NCBI GenBank assembly: GCA_027324795.1
Contig: DAHVSB010000007.1
Span: forward strand, 1 to 57,526
Direction of reading: 5' to 3'
Source: Alcanivoracaceae bacterium
GTDB taxonomy: Bacteria > Pseudomonadota > Gammaproteobacteria > Pseudomonadales > Alcanivoracaceae
DNA: 57,526 nt
A model generated the notes under the pieces. It was not told the origin of the DNA, ran no database searches, and was given only the letters and a program-made list of their open reading frames with translations. The position numbers and the translations under genes are program-made. How positions within the stretch are numbered: the stretch's first letter is position 1; every line of letters starts with the position of its first letter. Below are positions 20,000-29,540 of this stretch, in pieces.

Positions 20000-20512
20000 A
20001 TGGCCAATACCATTAGTTTAATCGTCGCCACCGCAAACAATAACGTGGTAGGGCTTAATAATCGCATGCCGTGGCATTTACCAAAAGACTTACAATACTT
20101 TAAAGCAACCACGATGAAAAAACCCATGATAATGGGGCGTAAAACTTGGGATTCCATCGGTGGTCGCCCCCTGCCGGGGCGCCCGCATTTTGTAATCAGT
20201 CGCCAAAAAGACCTGGTGTTGGAAGGTGCGCAGCGAGTGGCGAACCTAGAAGAGGCGCTTGTTGCTGCCAATCAGTGGATTGTGGCCAATCAAGGCCCAA
20301 AAGAAATAATGGTAATAGGTGGTGGGGAAATTTATCGCCAAGCGCTACCCTTAGCCCAGCGCGTTTATCGCACGTTAATTGAGCTTGATGTGAATGGCGA
20401 TACATTTTTTCCAGAACTCAAAAGTAGCGAATGGGAACTGGTATCAACACAGACGACACTCCAAGAAGGAGATTTTCCTGCTCACCACCATCAAGTGTGG
20501 GAAAGAATCTAA
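20000..20512 (+). CDS. folA: Dihydrofolate reductase
   Basis: FolA reduces dihydrofolate to tetrahydrofolate with NADPH. I start at the ATG at 20000 (MANTISLIVATANNN), with AAGGA 8 bases upstream. This gives 170 residues and removes 11 non-family residues. The catalytic loop MPWHLPKDLQYFK contains the active-site Asp. GRKTWDSIG and VIGGGEIYRQAL complete the NADPH site. It converges on recX with a 6-bp gap. Confidence 0.96.
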   Translation: MANTISLIVATANNNVVGLNNRMPWHLPKDLQYFKATTMKKPMIMGRKTWDSIGGRPLPGRPHFVISRQKDLVLEGAQRVANLEEALVAANQWIVANQGPKEIMVIGGGEIYRQALPLAQRVYRTLIELDVNGDTFFPELKSSEWELVSTQTTLQEGDFPAHHHQVWERI

Positions 20513-20518
20513 ACGACT

Positions 20519-21004
20519 TTACTCTTTATATTGTGCTTGGTGCCTTTCAATAGCAGAAAAACACTCCTCAGCATTAAAGCCACGATACTGAAGAAAGCGG
20601 AGCTGCCGCGCCTTATCCTTGTTATCAGTAATTGGGTAGTTAGCAAAGCGCCTTTGGTGCGTATCAAAGGCATGCTCAAACCAATCAATTTGTGCTTCGT
20701 CAAAAATCCGTTCTATCAGCTCTGGGCTCAAACCTTCTTGTTGTAGCGCTTGGCGCACGCGAATTTTGCCTTGCCCGCGCCCCACGCGATACCGAAACAA
20801 CATCCCACCAAAACGTTCATCGTTAAGATAGTTCTGCTCAAGTAACCATTCCAGGGTTTGACTAACATCACCTGGTTCGGCATCTGGGAAACGGCGGTAA
20901 ATGCGCTCTCGCATACCCTTTACCGAAAACTCGCGCCGCCCTAGCCAACCCAGAGCGGCGCGCTGTAAGTTAGCTAAGGTGGCGTCAGTAGAAGCCGTTG
21001 ACAT
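20519..21004 (-). CDS. recX: RecX, regulator of RecA
   Basis: RecX caps and inhibits RecA filaments. The 161-residue protein contains tandem three-helix repeats with the family pattern ALGWLGRREFSVKGMRERIYRR..., then LNDERFGGMLFRYRVGRGQGKIRVRQAL, then a third repeat. Its ATG overlaps the recA stop by one base (TAATG), so it is translationally coupled and shares the LexA-controlled transcript. Confidence 0.94.
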   Translation of the reverse strand: MSTASTDATLANLQRAALGWLGRREFSVKGMRERIYRRFPDAEPGDVSQTLEWLLEQNYLNDERFGGMLFRYRVGRGQGKIRVRQALQQEGLSPELIERIFDEAQIDWFEHAFDTHQRRFANYPITDNKDKARQLRFLQYRGFNAEECFSAIERHQAQYKE

Positions 21005-22065
21005 TATTCTGCGCTAACGGGTTCTTTTTCGGCTTCTTCCTCTGCAGGTGCTTCATTACCCACAGGACCCACAGGCGGCAGCAACTGCTCGCGAATTTGG
21101 GCTTCCACTTCGTTGCGAATATGTGCGTTTTCATCTAAATAATCGCACGCATTTTGCTTACCCTGACCAATTCGCTCACCTTGGTGGGAATACCAAGAAC
21201 CTGCTTTATCAATCAAGCCAAGCTGCACACCCATATCTAGAATTTCGCCCGTATTATTAATACCGCTGCCGTAAAGGATCTGGAACTCAGCTTGTTTAAA
21301 GGGTGGTGCCACTTTGTTTTTTACTACCTTAACGCGAGTTTCGTTACCCGTAATTTCATCGCCCTGTTTTACCGCACCAATACGGCGAATATCTAAGCGC
21401 ACAGAGGAATAGAACTTAAGCGCATTACCCCCTGTGGTGGTTTCAGGGTTACCAAACATCACGCCAATCTTCATGCGTATTTGGTTAATAAAGATCACTA
21501 GGCAATTCGCATTTTTTACTGAACCAGTGATCTTACGTAGTGCTTGGCTCATTAAGCGCGCCTGCACACCCACGTGATGGTCTCCCATCTCACCTTCAAT
21601 TTCAGACTTAGGTACAAGTGCTGCCACCGAGTCCACCACCACTACGTCCACAGCGCCAGAGCGCACTAACATATCAGTGATTTCCAAGGCTTGCTCACCG
21701 GTATCAGGCTGTGAAACAAGCAAATCATCCACATTTACGCCGAGCTTTTCTGCGTAATTAGGATCCAGTGCGTGCTCAGCATCCACAAACGCACAAGTTG
21801 CTCCCTGTTTTTGGGCTTGAGCAATAGTGGATAGTGTCAGCGTGGTTTTACCTGAAGACTCAGGGCCATAAATTTCTACAATACGTCCCTTAGGCAAACC
21901 ACCAATACCAAGAGCGATATCGAGCCCTAAAGAACCTGTGGAAATAGCGGGGATACGCTCACGCTTTTGATCCCCCATGCGCATTACTGAGCCTTTACCA
22001 AATTGACGCTCAATTTGTGCCAATGCAGCACCTAGCGCTTTGCTTCTATCATCATTCTTCGCCAT
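21004..22065 (-). CDS. recA: RecA recombinase
   Basis: RecA forms filaments on single-stranded DNA, promotes strand exchange and activates LexA self-cleavage. The 353-residue chain has Walker A GPESSGKT (67-74), Walker [11 protein letters not shown], loop 1 [10 protein letters not shown], loop 2 [23 protein letters not shown] and an acidic C-terminus. AGGAG lies 6 bases before the ATG and a LexA operator lies 39 bp upstream. pncC lies upstream and recX downstream in the usual order. Confidence 0.99.
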   Translation of the reverse strand: MAKNDDRSKALGAALAQIERQFGKGSVMRMGDQKRERIPAISTGSLGLDIALGIGGLPKGRIVEIYGPESSGKTTLTLSTIAQAQKQGATCAFVDAEHALDPNYAEKLGVNVDDLLVSQPDTGEQALEITDMLVRSGAVDVVVVDSVAALVPKSEIEGEMGDHHVGVQARLMSQALRKITGSVKNANCLVIFINQIRMKIGVMFGNPETTTGGNALKFYSSVRLDIRRIGAVKQGDEITGNETRVKVVKNKVAPPFKQAEFQILYGSGINNTGEILDMGVQLGLIDKAGSWYSHQGERIGQGKQNACDYLDENAHIRNEVEAQIREQLLPPVGPVGNEAPAEEEAEKEPVSAE

Positions 22066-22103
22066 GAATCGCTCCTAGAAAATTACCCCTGCATAAAGCA
22101 GCA

Positions 22104-22119
22104 CTGTTATTATGGACAG
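22104..22119 (-). promoter_or_regulatory. LexA operator (SOS box) of recA
   Basis: The 16-bp site CTGTTATTATGGACAG matches the gammaproteobacterial LexA consensus CTGT-N8-ACAG exactly in both half-sites. It lies 39 bp before the recA ATG. Repression by LexA here would control recA and the coupled recX. Confidence 0.88.
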
Positions 22120-22152
22120 TATTATGGTCAGGTTATTGGATTAGTGCAACAC

Positions 22153-22644
22153 CTAATCCTCCGTTTCATCTATTTGCGCAAGCAGCCCCCGCAAAGCTTG
22201 TACCACTGTGGCTTGACGCACCTGGTGTCGCTCGCCAGCAAATATAAAGCGCTGTGCTGAAATACGTCCTTGGCAATACCAAGCAATCCATACTGTACCC
22301 ACCGGCTTTGCTTCACTACCACCGCCTGGGCCTGCAATACCCGTTACTGCCACTGATACATCTGCAGCTGCGTTCACCGCCGCTCCTTTTGCCATAGCTA
22401 AAGCTACAGGTTCGCTCACAGCACCATGCTCAATCAATAAACTCGCCGGCACCCCAAGCTGCTTTTGCTTGGCTTTATTTGAATAGGTTACAAAACCACA
22501 CTCAAATACATCTGAACTGCCGGCAAGCTCAGTAATGGCTGCAGCAATCAAGCCACCAGTGCAAGACTCAGCGGTGCTCACACGCCATTGCTTGCGCCTG
22601 AGCTGCTCACTTAACTGCTTCACCAATACGGCTTGTGTTTGCAT
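22153..22644 (-). CDS. pncC: PncC/CinA-type nicotinamide-nucleotide amidohydrolase
   Basis: PncC deamidates nicotinamide mononucleotide in the pyridine-nucleotide salvage cycle. The 163-residue protein is the stand-alone CinA C-terminal domain: STAESCTGGLIAAAITELAGSSDVF, then VSVAVTGIAGPGGGSEAKPVGTVWIA. The competence-type N-terminal domain is absent, as in E. coli PncC. It lies 87 bp upstream of recA on the same strand, the common gammaproteobacterial order. Confidence 0.93.
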   Translation of the reverse strand: MQTQAVLVKQLSEQLRRKQWRVSTAESCTGGLIAAAITELAGSSDVFECGFVTYSNKAKQKQLGVPASLLIEHGAVSEPVALAMAKGAAVNAAADVSVAVTGIAGPGGGSEAKPVGTVWIAWYCQGRISAQRFIFAGERHQVRQATVVQALRGLLAQIDETED

Positions 22645-22647
22645 AAA

Positions 22648-23547
22648 TCACCATAACAAAACTTGTTGCCACAAAGGCACTGTGAATAGTGAAACCAACA
22701 ACCCTAGCCCCACCATGCGACTAGCAACAGCAGGGGCAAACCCATGCTGTTGCGCCATTATTCCGCCTGTGACCATGGGCGCCATGGCTCCTTGCAAAAC
22801 AACGACTTGGGTGGTTTTTGCATCTATGCCAAACCACAATAAAAGAGCCCACACCACTAAGGGCGCTAGCAATAATTTCCAGCCCAGACCAAACAAGAGA
22901 GGTTGAGTGTCGCCGCCAGCGCTCCTTATTTTGAGTTGTAATCCTACAGAGAATAGCGCCAAAGGTACCATGGTGGCGCCCAAAGTATCCGTCAGCGCAA
23001 AAAACACCGCGGGCAATGAAGGCAAGCGCCCCAACACAATAGCAGCTAACAGGGCAATAAATGCAGGAAAGGTTAATAGCCTCTTAGCTACCCCAGCCCA
23101 TCTTAGCTGTTGGCCAGAGTACACTGCCGTTACCACGGCACCCATCACGGATAACATTAAAAAAGAACCAAACTGGTCGGTGATTACCGCGATTCCGAGC
23201 CCTTCTTTACCCATAAGCGCTTCGATTAAAGGGTAACCCACAAAGGCAGTGTTCCCTAGGCCGGCGGTGAGCACCATGCAACCCACCAAGCCGCGGGACC
23301 ACCCCAACCATGACCCCACCAAGGCCATTAAGCCCCAAGCACCGAAAAATACTAACCACATGCTGATGCCAGGCAAAAGCAAGCTCCAACTAGGCTCTAG
23401 CGTTACGATTTGCCCCAACACTAGCGCCGGAAGCGCCACATACACCACCCACCAGTTTAGCGACTGTGCCAGTCCTTCTGGATGGTTCACACGGGCTGTT
23501 AACATGCCCGCAGCCACGCAAAACACGATTATGGCCAATGCTTCCAC
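22648..23547 (-). CDS. AEC-family (auxin efflux carrier type) transporter
   Basis: A 299-residue membrane protein with about ten helices in two five-helix halves. It begins with the family pattern LTARVNHPEGLAQSLNWWVVYVALPALV. GNTAFVGYPLIEALMG in the first half matches the crossover region of AEC carriers. These export malonate, malate or other organic anions, and the substrate is unknown. The start is a GTG. It ends 3 bp before pncC and diverges from mutS. Confidence 0.85.
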   Translation of the reverse strand: MEALAIIVFCVAAGMLTARVNHPEGLAQSLNWWVVYVALPALVLGQIVTLEPSWSLLLPGISMWLVFFGAWGLMALVGSWLGWSRGLVGCMVLTAGLGNTAFVGYPLIEALMGKEGLGIAVITDQFGSFLMLSVMGAVVTAVYSGQQLRWAGVAKRLLTFPAFIALLAAIVLGRLPSLPAVFFALTDTLGATMVPLALFSVGLQLKIRSAGGDTQPLLFGLGWKLLLAPLVVWALLLWFGIDAKTTQVVVLQGAMAPMVTGGIMAQQHGFAPAVASRMVGLGLLVSLFTVPLWQQVLLW

Positions 23548-23693
23548 AGTAAATACTCACACCTAATTTTAAAGGCAGCCATTGTATGCCTCGCCCCCGA
23601 ATGGTGCAAAGCAAAAGCAAGGTGGCACACCCCTTAAGACATAGGCAGAATAGAGCCTCGCATTTCTCCCCATACCCTGAACAATGAGGCCCC

Positions 23694-26261
23694 ATGAGCA
23701 ACACAGATTACAGTGCTTACACCCCCATGATGCAACAATACTTACGACTAAAGGCGGAGCATCCGCACCAGTTGATGTTTTATCGTATGGGCGATTTTTA
23801 TGAACTGTTTTTTGAGGATGCAGAAAAGGCAGCACAGTTACTCGATATCACCCTAACCGCACGCGGCAAAAGCGGCGATAACCCCATTCCCATGGCTGGT
23901 ATTCCGCACCATGCCGCCGAGGGCTATATCAGCCGTCTTATTCGCCTGGGTGAGTCCGTGGTAATTTGCGAGCAAATCGGCGACCCCAATGCCAGCAAAG
24001 GGCCTATGGAGCGCAAAGTAGTGCGCATCGTAACACCAGGCACGGTCACCGACGAAGCTTTTATGGAGGAACGGCGAGACAGCCTGCTCTGCGCCATTGT
24101 GCGAGCAAGCAAAGGTTATGCTGCAGCCAGTTTAGATGTGGCGGCAGGCCGCCTTGTGGTAACGAGTATTAGCAATGATGAAGCGCTATTTGCGCTCATT
24201 GAACGATGGCAGCCAGCAGAACTGCTTTACGGCGAAGATGCGCAGTTGCACCACAGCATCCTAAAGCGCAAAGGCGCCCAAGCACGCCCGCCCTGGGAGT
24301 TTGAAAGCGAAGCAGCCGAGCGCCTCCTATGCCAGCAATTTGGCACCCATGATTTATCGGGCTTTGGCTCCCCTAGTAGCGCCGAAATAGCCGCTGCCGG
24401 CGGCTTACTTACCTACGCTAAAGAAACGCAGCGCACCGCACTTCCTCACATTCGCGGCATTAAACGCGAAGAGCTCAGTGGCAACGTTCAAATGGATGCT
24501 GCCACTCGTCGCAACCTTGAGCTCACTGAGACTCTGCAAGGCAAAACCCAACACAGCCTTGCCTGGGTGCTTGATTCCACTTGCACAGCCATGGGCGCCC
24601 GCCTTTTACGCCGTTGGTTACACCAGCCTTTACGCAACAAAGACGCGCTTCTGCGCCGCCAAACATTAGTGGCCCGTTTTCAGCAAGACTACTTATTTGA
24701 AAGTTTGCGCCAGCACCTCAACGCCATTGGCGATATGGAGCGCATTTTGGGCCGTGTGGCCCTTGGTAGTGCTCGGCCACGTGACCTTGTGCGCCTAAAG
24801 GATAGCTTACAAGCCCTACCCGACCTGCATAATTTACTCGATACAAACGATACCGCACTGCAAGAGCTGCGCAGCGCCATTACCCTATTCCCAGCACAAA
24901 GCGAACTCCTCGCCAAAGCCATCAAAGATAACCCCCCCATGGTGATTCGCGACGGCGGCGTCATCGCCGAAGGTTACAGCGCCGAACTCGATGAGCTGCG
25001 CAATATTAGCGAAAAAGTGGGCGATATCTTAATGGATATTGAAAACCGCGAGCGCGAACGCACCGGCCTCAGCACCCTAAGGGTAAAATACAACCGCGTG
25101 CATGGTTATTTTATTGAGCTCTCACGCCGTGAGGCAGAAAGTGCCCCAGTGGAATATGTGCGCCGCCAAACCATGAAAAACACTGAGCGTTTTATTACGC
25201 CAGAGCTAAAAGAATTTGAGGACAAAGCGCTTTCTGCCAACTCCAAAGCGTTAGCCATCGAAAAGCGTCTTTATGAGGAGCTGCTAGAAACCCTGCAGGA
25301 ACATATAGGGCCGCTGCAAGACACCGCACAAACCGTAGCCGAAATGGATGTGCTCGCCTGCTTTGCCGAGCGCAGCCTTAACCTTAATTACTGCTTGCCT
25401 GAGTTGGTGGACACGCCCACGCTGCACATTGAGGAAGGCCGTCACCCCGTGGTGGAGCAAGTGCTGGAAACTCCCTTTGTGCCCAACGACCTTAAGCTAA
25501 GCCACCAAGACCCCATGCTGATTATTACCGGTCCCAACATGGGAGGTAAATCGACTTATATGCGCCAAGTGGCATTAATCACTTTGCTAGCTCATATTGG
25601 CTGCGGTGTGCCCGCAAGCCGTGCCGTCATTGGCCCCATTGACCGTATTTTTACCCGCATCGGCTCCTCTGATGATTTAGCCGGTGGGCGCTCTACCTTT
25701 ATGGTGGAAATGGCCGAAACAGCCAATATTCTTAACCATGCCACTGCTCAAAGCTTGGTATTGCTTGATGAGATTGGTCGCGGCACCAGTACCTTTGATG
25801 GTCTATCGCTCGCTTGGGCAGCAGCACATTATTTAGCCACAGAAATCAAAGCCTACACGCTCTTTGCCACGCACTATTTTGAGCTCACGCAACTCGCTCA
25901 AGAACTAAAGGGCGTACGTAATGCTCACCTTTCTGCCACCGAGCACGAACAACGCATTGTTTTCCTTCATAAGGTGCAAGACGGCCCTGCTAGCCGCAGC
26001 TATGGTTTGCAAGTGGCTTCTTTAGCAGGTGTTCCAGCCAGTGTTATAGCGCAAGCCGAAAATAAACTATTAGCCTTAGAAAGCAACGAATCAAATTCCA
26101 CTGCAAACGCTACTCCTGCAGTGGCTGAAAAGCCTCAGCAAACCGATATGTTCTTTCAGACACCCTCGCCTGTAGAAGAAGCGCTTAGTGCTATTAACCC
26201 TGATGAACTCACACCCAAAGAGGCTTTATTGCTTATTTATGATCTAAAGCAAAAATGTTAG
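23694..26261 (+). CDS. mutS: MutS, mismatch-recognition ATPase
   Basis: MutS binds mismatches and, with MutL, starts mismatch repair. The 855-residue protein is full length. Phe-Tyr-Glu at residues 35-37 (GDFYELFF) is the mismatch-intercalating motif. The clamp and lever domains follow, then Walker A GPNMGGKS (613-620) and Walker [17 protein letters not shown]. The C-terminal end ([15 protein letters not shown]) is the tetramerisation segment. It stands alone between the AEC carrier gene and fdxA. Confidence 0.98.
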   Translation: MSNTDYSAYTPMMQQYLRLKAEHPHQLMFYRMGDFYELFFEDAEKAAQLLDITLTARGKSGDNPIPMAGIPHHAAEGYISRLIRLGESVVICEQIGDPNASKGPMERKVVRIVTPGTVTDEAFMEERRDSLLCAIVRASKGYAAASLDVAAGRLVVTSISNDEALFALIERWQPAELLYGEDAQLHHSILKRKGAQARPPWEFESEAAERLLCQQFGTHDLSGFGSPSSAEIAAAGGLLTYAKETQRTALPHIRGIKREELSGNVQMDAATRRNLELTETLQGKTQHSLAWVLDSTCTAMGARLLRRWLHQPLRNKDALLRRQTLVARFQQDYLFESLRQHLNAIGDMERILGRVALGSARPRDLVRLKDSLQALPDLHNLLDTNDTALQELRSAITLFPAQSELLAKAIKDNPPMVIRDGGVIAEGYSAELDELRNISEKVGDILMDIENRERERTGLSTLRVKYNRVHGYFIELSRREAESAPVEYVRRQTMKNTERFITPELKEFEDKALSANSKALAIEKRLYEELLETLQEHIGPLQDTAQTVAEMDVLACFAERSLNLNYCLPELVDTPTLHIEEGRHPVVEQVLETPFVPNDLKLSHQDPMLIITGPNMGGKSTYMRQVALITLLAHIGCGVPASRAVIGPIDRIFTRIGSSDDLAGGRSTFMVEMAETANILNHATAQSLVLLDEIGRGTSTFDGLSLAWAAAHYLATEIKAYTLFATHYFELTQLAQELKGVRNAHLSATEHEQRIVFLHKVQDGPASRSYGLQVASLAGVPASVIAQAENKLLALESNESNSTANATPAVAEKPQQTDMFFQTPSPVEEALSAINPDELTPKEALLLIYDLKQKC

Positions 26262-26330
26262 TTTGCCACTTAGAGTGCCAATCGCTACACTAGGCGCGCT
26301 CAAAAGAAGCCCCAGCCGAGGATATGACGA

Positions 26331-26666
26331 ATGACTTTCGTAGTAGGTGAAAACTGCATTAACTGCAAACACACAGACTGTGTTGAAGTTTGCCCGGTGG
26401 ACTGCTTTTATGAAGGCCCTAACTTCTTAGTAATCCACCCAGATGAGTGCATTGACTGTGCCCTGTGTGAGCCAGAGTGCCCTGTGAGCGCGATTTTCTC
26501 TGAAGACGAACTACCAGAAGATCAAGCTGAGTTCTTAGAGCTCAATGCGGAGCTCGCAGAAAAATGGCCTAACATCACTGAGATGAAGCCAGCACCAGAA
26601 GACGCTGCGGAATGGGACGGCAAGCCCAATAAGCGCGAATTGCTCATTATGGACGCGCCTGAGTAA
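26331..26666 (+). CDS. fdxA: Seven-iron ferredoxin FdxA
   Basis: A 111-residue soluble ferredoxin. The N-terminal [17 protein letters not shown] holds the ligands of a [3Fe-4S] and a [4Fe-4S] cluster in the Azotobacter FdI style. [16 protein letters not shown] supplies the second set. The acidic C-terminal tail (residues 60-111) is typical of the family. mutS-fdxA adjacency matches Pseudomonas. A strong terminator follows. Confidence 0.95.
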   Translation: MTFVVGENCINCKHTDCVEVCPVDCFYEGPNFLVIHPDECIDCALCEPECPVSAIFSEDELPEDQAEFLELNAELAEKWPNITEMKPAPEDAAEWDGKPNKRELLIMDAPE

Positions 26667-26685
26667 ACCCAAGCAGCCAAAGCAT

Positions 26686-26723
26686 GCAATAAAAGAAGCG
26701 ACAATCGTCGCTTTTTTTATTGC
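26686..26723 (+). terminator. Terminator after fdxA
   Basis: A 17-bp stem (26686-26702 with 26707-26723, one G-T pair) has a 4-base loop AATC. Its core is AAGCGAC/GTCGCTT, followed by TTTTTTT. It lies 20 bp past the fdxA stop and before tRNA-Arg. The A-rich left arm could let it also work on the opposite strand. Confidence 0.9.
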
Positions 26724-26763
26724 GCCTTGATTTCTATCGGCGGTAACATAGCGGTTTTATTTG

Positions 26764-26840
26764 GCCCCGGTAGCTCAGCTGGATAGAGCAAGCGCCTCCT
26801 AAGCGCTAGGTCGGACGTTCAAGTCGTCTCCGGGGCACCA
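26764..26840 (+). tRNA. tRNA-Arg(CCT)
   Basis: A 77-base tRNA with encoded CCA. Acceptor GCCCCGG pairs with CCGGGGC. The anticodon loop CTCCTAA in the stem AGCGC/GCGCT gives anticodon CCT, reading AGG. The D-arm TAGCTCAGCTGGATAGAGCA is normal, and the T-loop is TTCAAGT. Confidence 0.95.
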
Positions 26841-26897
26841 AACAAAACAGAGATACTTGCACTAAAACAAGAAGATAAGTAAGATACGCCGCACCCT

Positions 26898-26974
<77 letters not shown>

Positions 26975-27001
26975 ATACTCTTCTATCTTCTTATAAAACC
27001 C

Positions 27002-27310
27002 TCACCACACCGCCATTAGCCCATAAAACCCTACTAAGCTCACCACCACCGAAAGCAGCATATTAGGTATAAAATAAGCACAAGCGACGCTAAACAATGT
27101 GGCGTACACATAAGGGTTGCTTGGCAGTGCAGCAAGACCTCCGCCGTTTAAAATAATAGGGCCACAAATAGCAGTGAGCAAACAAGGCGCTGAATAAGTT
27201 AGGGCTTGGCGCACTAGGCCTGGAATTACTATGGGCAGCTTAGGTTCTAGCAATAAATAACGATTCGCGAACACCACCGCCATTAAGCAAAACACCAACA
27301 ACCATGTCAT
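27002..27310 (-). CDS. azlD: AzlD-type branched-chain amino-acid exporter subunit
   Basis: A 102-residue protein with three to four membrane helices (MTWLLVFCLMAVVFANRYLLL, then PCLLTAICGPIIL, then the C-terminal pair). It is the small partner of AzlC in branched-chain amino-acid efflux (the YgaH/BrnE type). Its start overlaps the azlC stop by 4 bases, as expected for the two-subunit exporter. Confidence 0.88.
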   Translation of the reverse strand: MTWLLVFCLMAVVFANRYLLLEPKLPIVIPGLVRQALTYSAPCLLTAICGPIILNGGGLAALPSNPYVYATLFSVACAYFIPNMLLSVVVSLVGFYGLMAVW

Positions 27311-28005
27311 GTGCTACTCCCCTTACCGGTAGCATCACTCCAGCGCTCCATCGCCACCGCACACGCCATACCTGCTAACCCTGCCAACACCATGGCGCCA
27401 CCCACATTAGCGCTGTTTAACACCAAAGAAAGCACCAAAGACACCAATACACCCACCAAAGTGCTCCAGCTCTTAATCATGGGCACCACAATGGCTACAA
27501 AGGTGGCTACGATGGAAAAATCCAAATGGTAATCCGCTAAGTTAGGCACATTAGCCGCAAGCACAACCCCAGCAATAGTAAATAACAGCCAAAACAGATA
27601 AAAACATATTCCCGCCCCAAGCAAATAAGAAAACCCAAACTCTTTTTTACCCACAGCTAAAGCAAACAGCTCATCAGTCAGCAAAAAACCGATTGCTAAG
27701 CGCTGCCTACGCGGCATGGTTGACACTTTTTCGCGCAAAATCAGCCCATAAAGCAAGTGCTGTGCCGTAATAATGCCAACAGTGAGCAAGATGGCTAAAA
27801 AACCACTGCCCGCTGCCAACATACTAATCGTCACCAATTGCGCTGCGCCAGCAAAAACAAACACCGAAAGCCCAATGCCTTGCATAGGGGTTAGGCCCGA
27901 GTTCACTGCCATGGAACCAGCCAACAACCCCCAAGGCAACACAGCCAAGCACAAAGGCAAAATATGAGCAGCACCACGCCAAAAATGAGATGTCCTCATG
28001 GCCAC
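27307..28005 (-). CDS. azlC: AzlC-type branched-chain amino-acid exporter subunit
   Basis: A 232-residue membrane protein of the AzlC/YgaZ family with about seven helices. The family motifs LPWGLLAGSMAVNSGLTP near residue 23 and FAGAAQLVTISMLAAGSG near 50 are present. FLLTDELFALA lies in the middle. Together with AzlD it should export branched-chain amino acids. The start is GTG at 28005, preceded by GAGAG at 6 bases. An ATG two codons later is the alternative. Confidence 0.88.
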   Translation of the reverse strand: MAMRTSHFWRGAAHILPLCLAVLPWGLLAGSMAVNSGLTPMQGIGLSVFVFAGAAQLVTISMLAAGSGFLAILLTVGIITAQHLLYGLILREKVSTMPRRQRLAIGFLLTDELFALAVGKKEFGFSYLLGAGICFYLFWLLFTIAGVVLAANVPNLADYHLDFSIVATFVAIVVPMIKSWSTLVGVLVSLVLSLVLNSANVGGAMVLAGLAGMACAVAMERWSDATGKGSST

Positions 28006-28278
28006 AACACGCTCTCTTTAATAAATGAATGTCTCGATAAAAGAAAGCTAGCACTGAAAGCACCAGCAGAATTTGAGTGCTCAATCTTAACCGCCCGCAT
28101 TGCAAATGCAAACGGCTCTTTGTATTCATTAGCGCCTCAAGTTACGGCTTAATGACCTTAACTAAAATAAGCAGAACAGGACACAACCAAGCTAACGATA
28201 TATTTCTGTATCAAGAGTGTGATATAGGCTTTCTAAAAAAACCTAGCTAAGCTTTAAGCAGTCCCTAAATTTTCAGTA

Positions 28279-28303
28279 CACGCACCAGCACGTAACGTGC
28301 GTG
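28279..28303 (-). terminator. Possible terminator of the SMC operon, in the 28006-28317 gap
   Basis: A 7-bp stem CACGCAC/GTGCGTG encloses a loop that itself contains GCACGTAACGTGC. It lies 15 bp beyond the last operon stop on the minus strand. Only a weak A/T-rich tail follows, so this is tentative. The rest of the 312-bp gap 28006-28317 holds no gene that I can support. It probably contains the azlC promoter. Confidence 0.4.
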
Positions 28304-28317
28304 ATTACACACCCTAT

Positions 28318-28944
28318 TTATAGGTTCACCGTGAGAGTGTAATCGCGCACAAGCCATAATTGGTTTGTGGGGCTCGCAGGTTTTTCTTCAGGGGTTAAAT
28401 AAAAGTGCTTGCGCTCTTGCAAGGGCAAACTTTGGTGCTCGCTATACACTTGAAACAACCAAATATCCGCCTGCCACGGGTGTTCTTGCTGCTGCCAATA
28501 TTCCATGGCGCTCAGAGCTTGGCCGGGTTGTTCCAGCGCGGTGAGATAAAAGGCCTCTGCTGCTTGCTTCACTTGGCTGTGAATCAACGCAATATCTTCC
28601 ACTTCGCGCTGTTCCACTGCCACGGCGGCTTCCGGTATGGCCACCTGTTGTGAAGCACGAGGCAAGGCGGCCACTAACTCGGCCACCCGTTGTTGGTGCT
28701 CTAGGCGCTGTATTTCAGGATGGCTTGGCAACGGCAAAGGCGCGGCCACATTCAGCAGCGCTGGCACTTGGCTGCGTTTGGCATAAGGCTGCCACTGATG
28801 GTCCACCTTGGTGCGTAAGTCTTTCACCATGCCGCGCACTAGCTGAGCGCTCGCTTGCTGTTCACGGAAGCGAGTAATCAGTGCCACAGCCGTTCTTGCA
28901 CCAAACGCAAGCTGCTGTGATGCTCGCTCATTTGCTGTTGCCAT
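28318..28944 (-). CDS. Kleisin-like protein, C-terminal part (split frame)
   Basis: A 208-residue frame, mostly helical, not recognised on its own. It overlaps the 28878-29540 frame by 67 bp in a -1 register. Continuing the upstream chain into this frame at its codons for LITRFREQQASAQLVRGM makes one smooth helical protein of about 407 residues, near kleisin size. The tail (WLFQVYSEHQSL, FYLTPEEK) could be the winged-helix end that touches the SMC head, but that is inference. Either it is the second half of a frameshifted gene, or an independent coupled product starting at the ATG at 28944. Confidence 0.55.
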   Translation of the reverse strand: MATANERASQQLAFGARTAVALITRFREQQASAQLVRGMVKDLRTKVDHQWQPYAKRSQVPALLNVAAPLPLPSHPEIQRLEHQQRVAELVAALPRASQQVAIPEAAVAVEQREVEDIALIHSQVKQAAEAFYLTALEQPGQALSAMEYWQQQEHPWQADIWLFQVYSEHQSLPLQERKHFYLTPEEKPASPTNQLWLVRDYTLTVNL

Positions 28945-29540
28945 TGGCTGACTAGCAAGCGTCGCAAAAACCCGTGGCTGCCTGCGAGTTCAATCCATTC
29001 GTTAAAATCAATCATTTCCAGGCCATCGAGCAGGCGTTTGACTTGCTGCTGAGCCCTTTCGTTCTCGCGAATTTTTTCCGCCAACCCTTGTACAAAACCA
29101 AAATCGCTGTTCAAGCGCTGCCATAAGGTATCGGTGGCATCAGCAAAACGGCTATTAAAATCATCCACCGCTGCGGTGAGCAACACGCGCACATGTTCAA
29201 GCTCCACATAGTCGCCACGGTTTTGCGCTTCTAAATAGCGATTCGCCAAACGTCGTAAATTATCCAGCAGTTCCGCCATATCGGTATTGATGTGGCGACG
29301 CTGTTCGTCTTGCAGCATTTCGGCCATAAATTCGCTTAAGCGGTGGCTTATGCGCAAACTGCCATCGGTGTCAGAACGCCACAGCACACGGGCGCCGAGC
29401 AGCTGCTCCACCCCACGGGGGCCAAAATCCTCGTCGTGCAACGTCAGACCTGCATACCCTCGCATCAAGGCCTTGCTGTGTTGGTTCAGCAAGCGCAGGC
29501 GCTTTATCCCAGCATCAATTAGGTGGTGCTGTTCGCTCAT
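28878..29540 (-). CDS. MksF/MukF-like kleisin, N-terminal part (putative)
   Basis: A 220-residue helical protein. The N-terminal portion has the look of a winged-helix plus helical bundle (LRISHRLSEFMAEMLQDEQ, RRLANRYLEAQNRGDY). Its position as third gene after an SMC ATPase and a kite-like protein suggests the kleisin that bridges the SMC heads. Its ATG overlaps the upstream stop as ATGA. The chain ends early at RLVQERLWH, where one added base would carry it into 28318-28944. Assignment rests on context, size and helical character, not on a strong sequence signature. Confidence 0.55.
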   Translation of the reverse strand: MSEQHHLIDAGIKRLRLLNQHSKALMRGYAGLTLHDEDFGPRGVEQLLGARVLWRSDTDGSLRISHRLSEFMAEMLQDEQRRHINTDMAELLDNLRRLANRYLEAQNRGDYVELEHVRVLLTAAVDDFNSRFADATDTLWQRLNSDFGFVQGLAEKIRENERAQQQVKRLLDGLEMIDFNEWIELAGSHGFLRRLLVSQWQQQMSEHHSSLRLVQERLWH

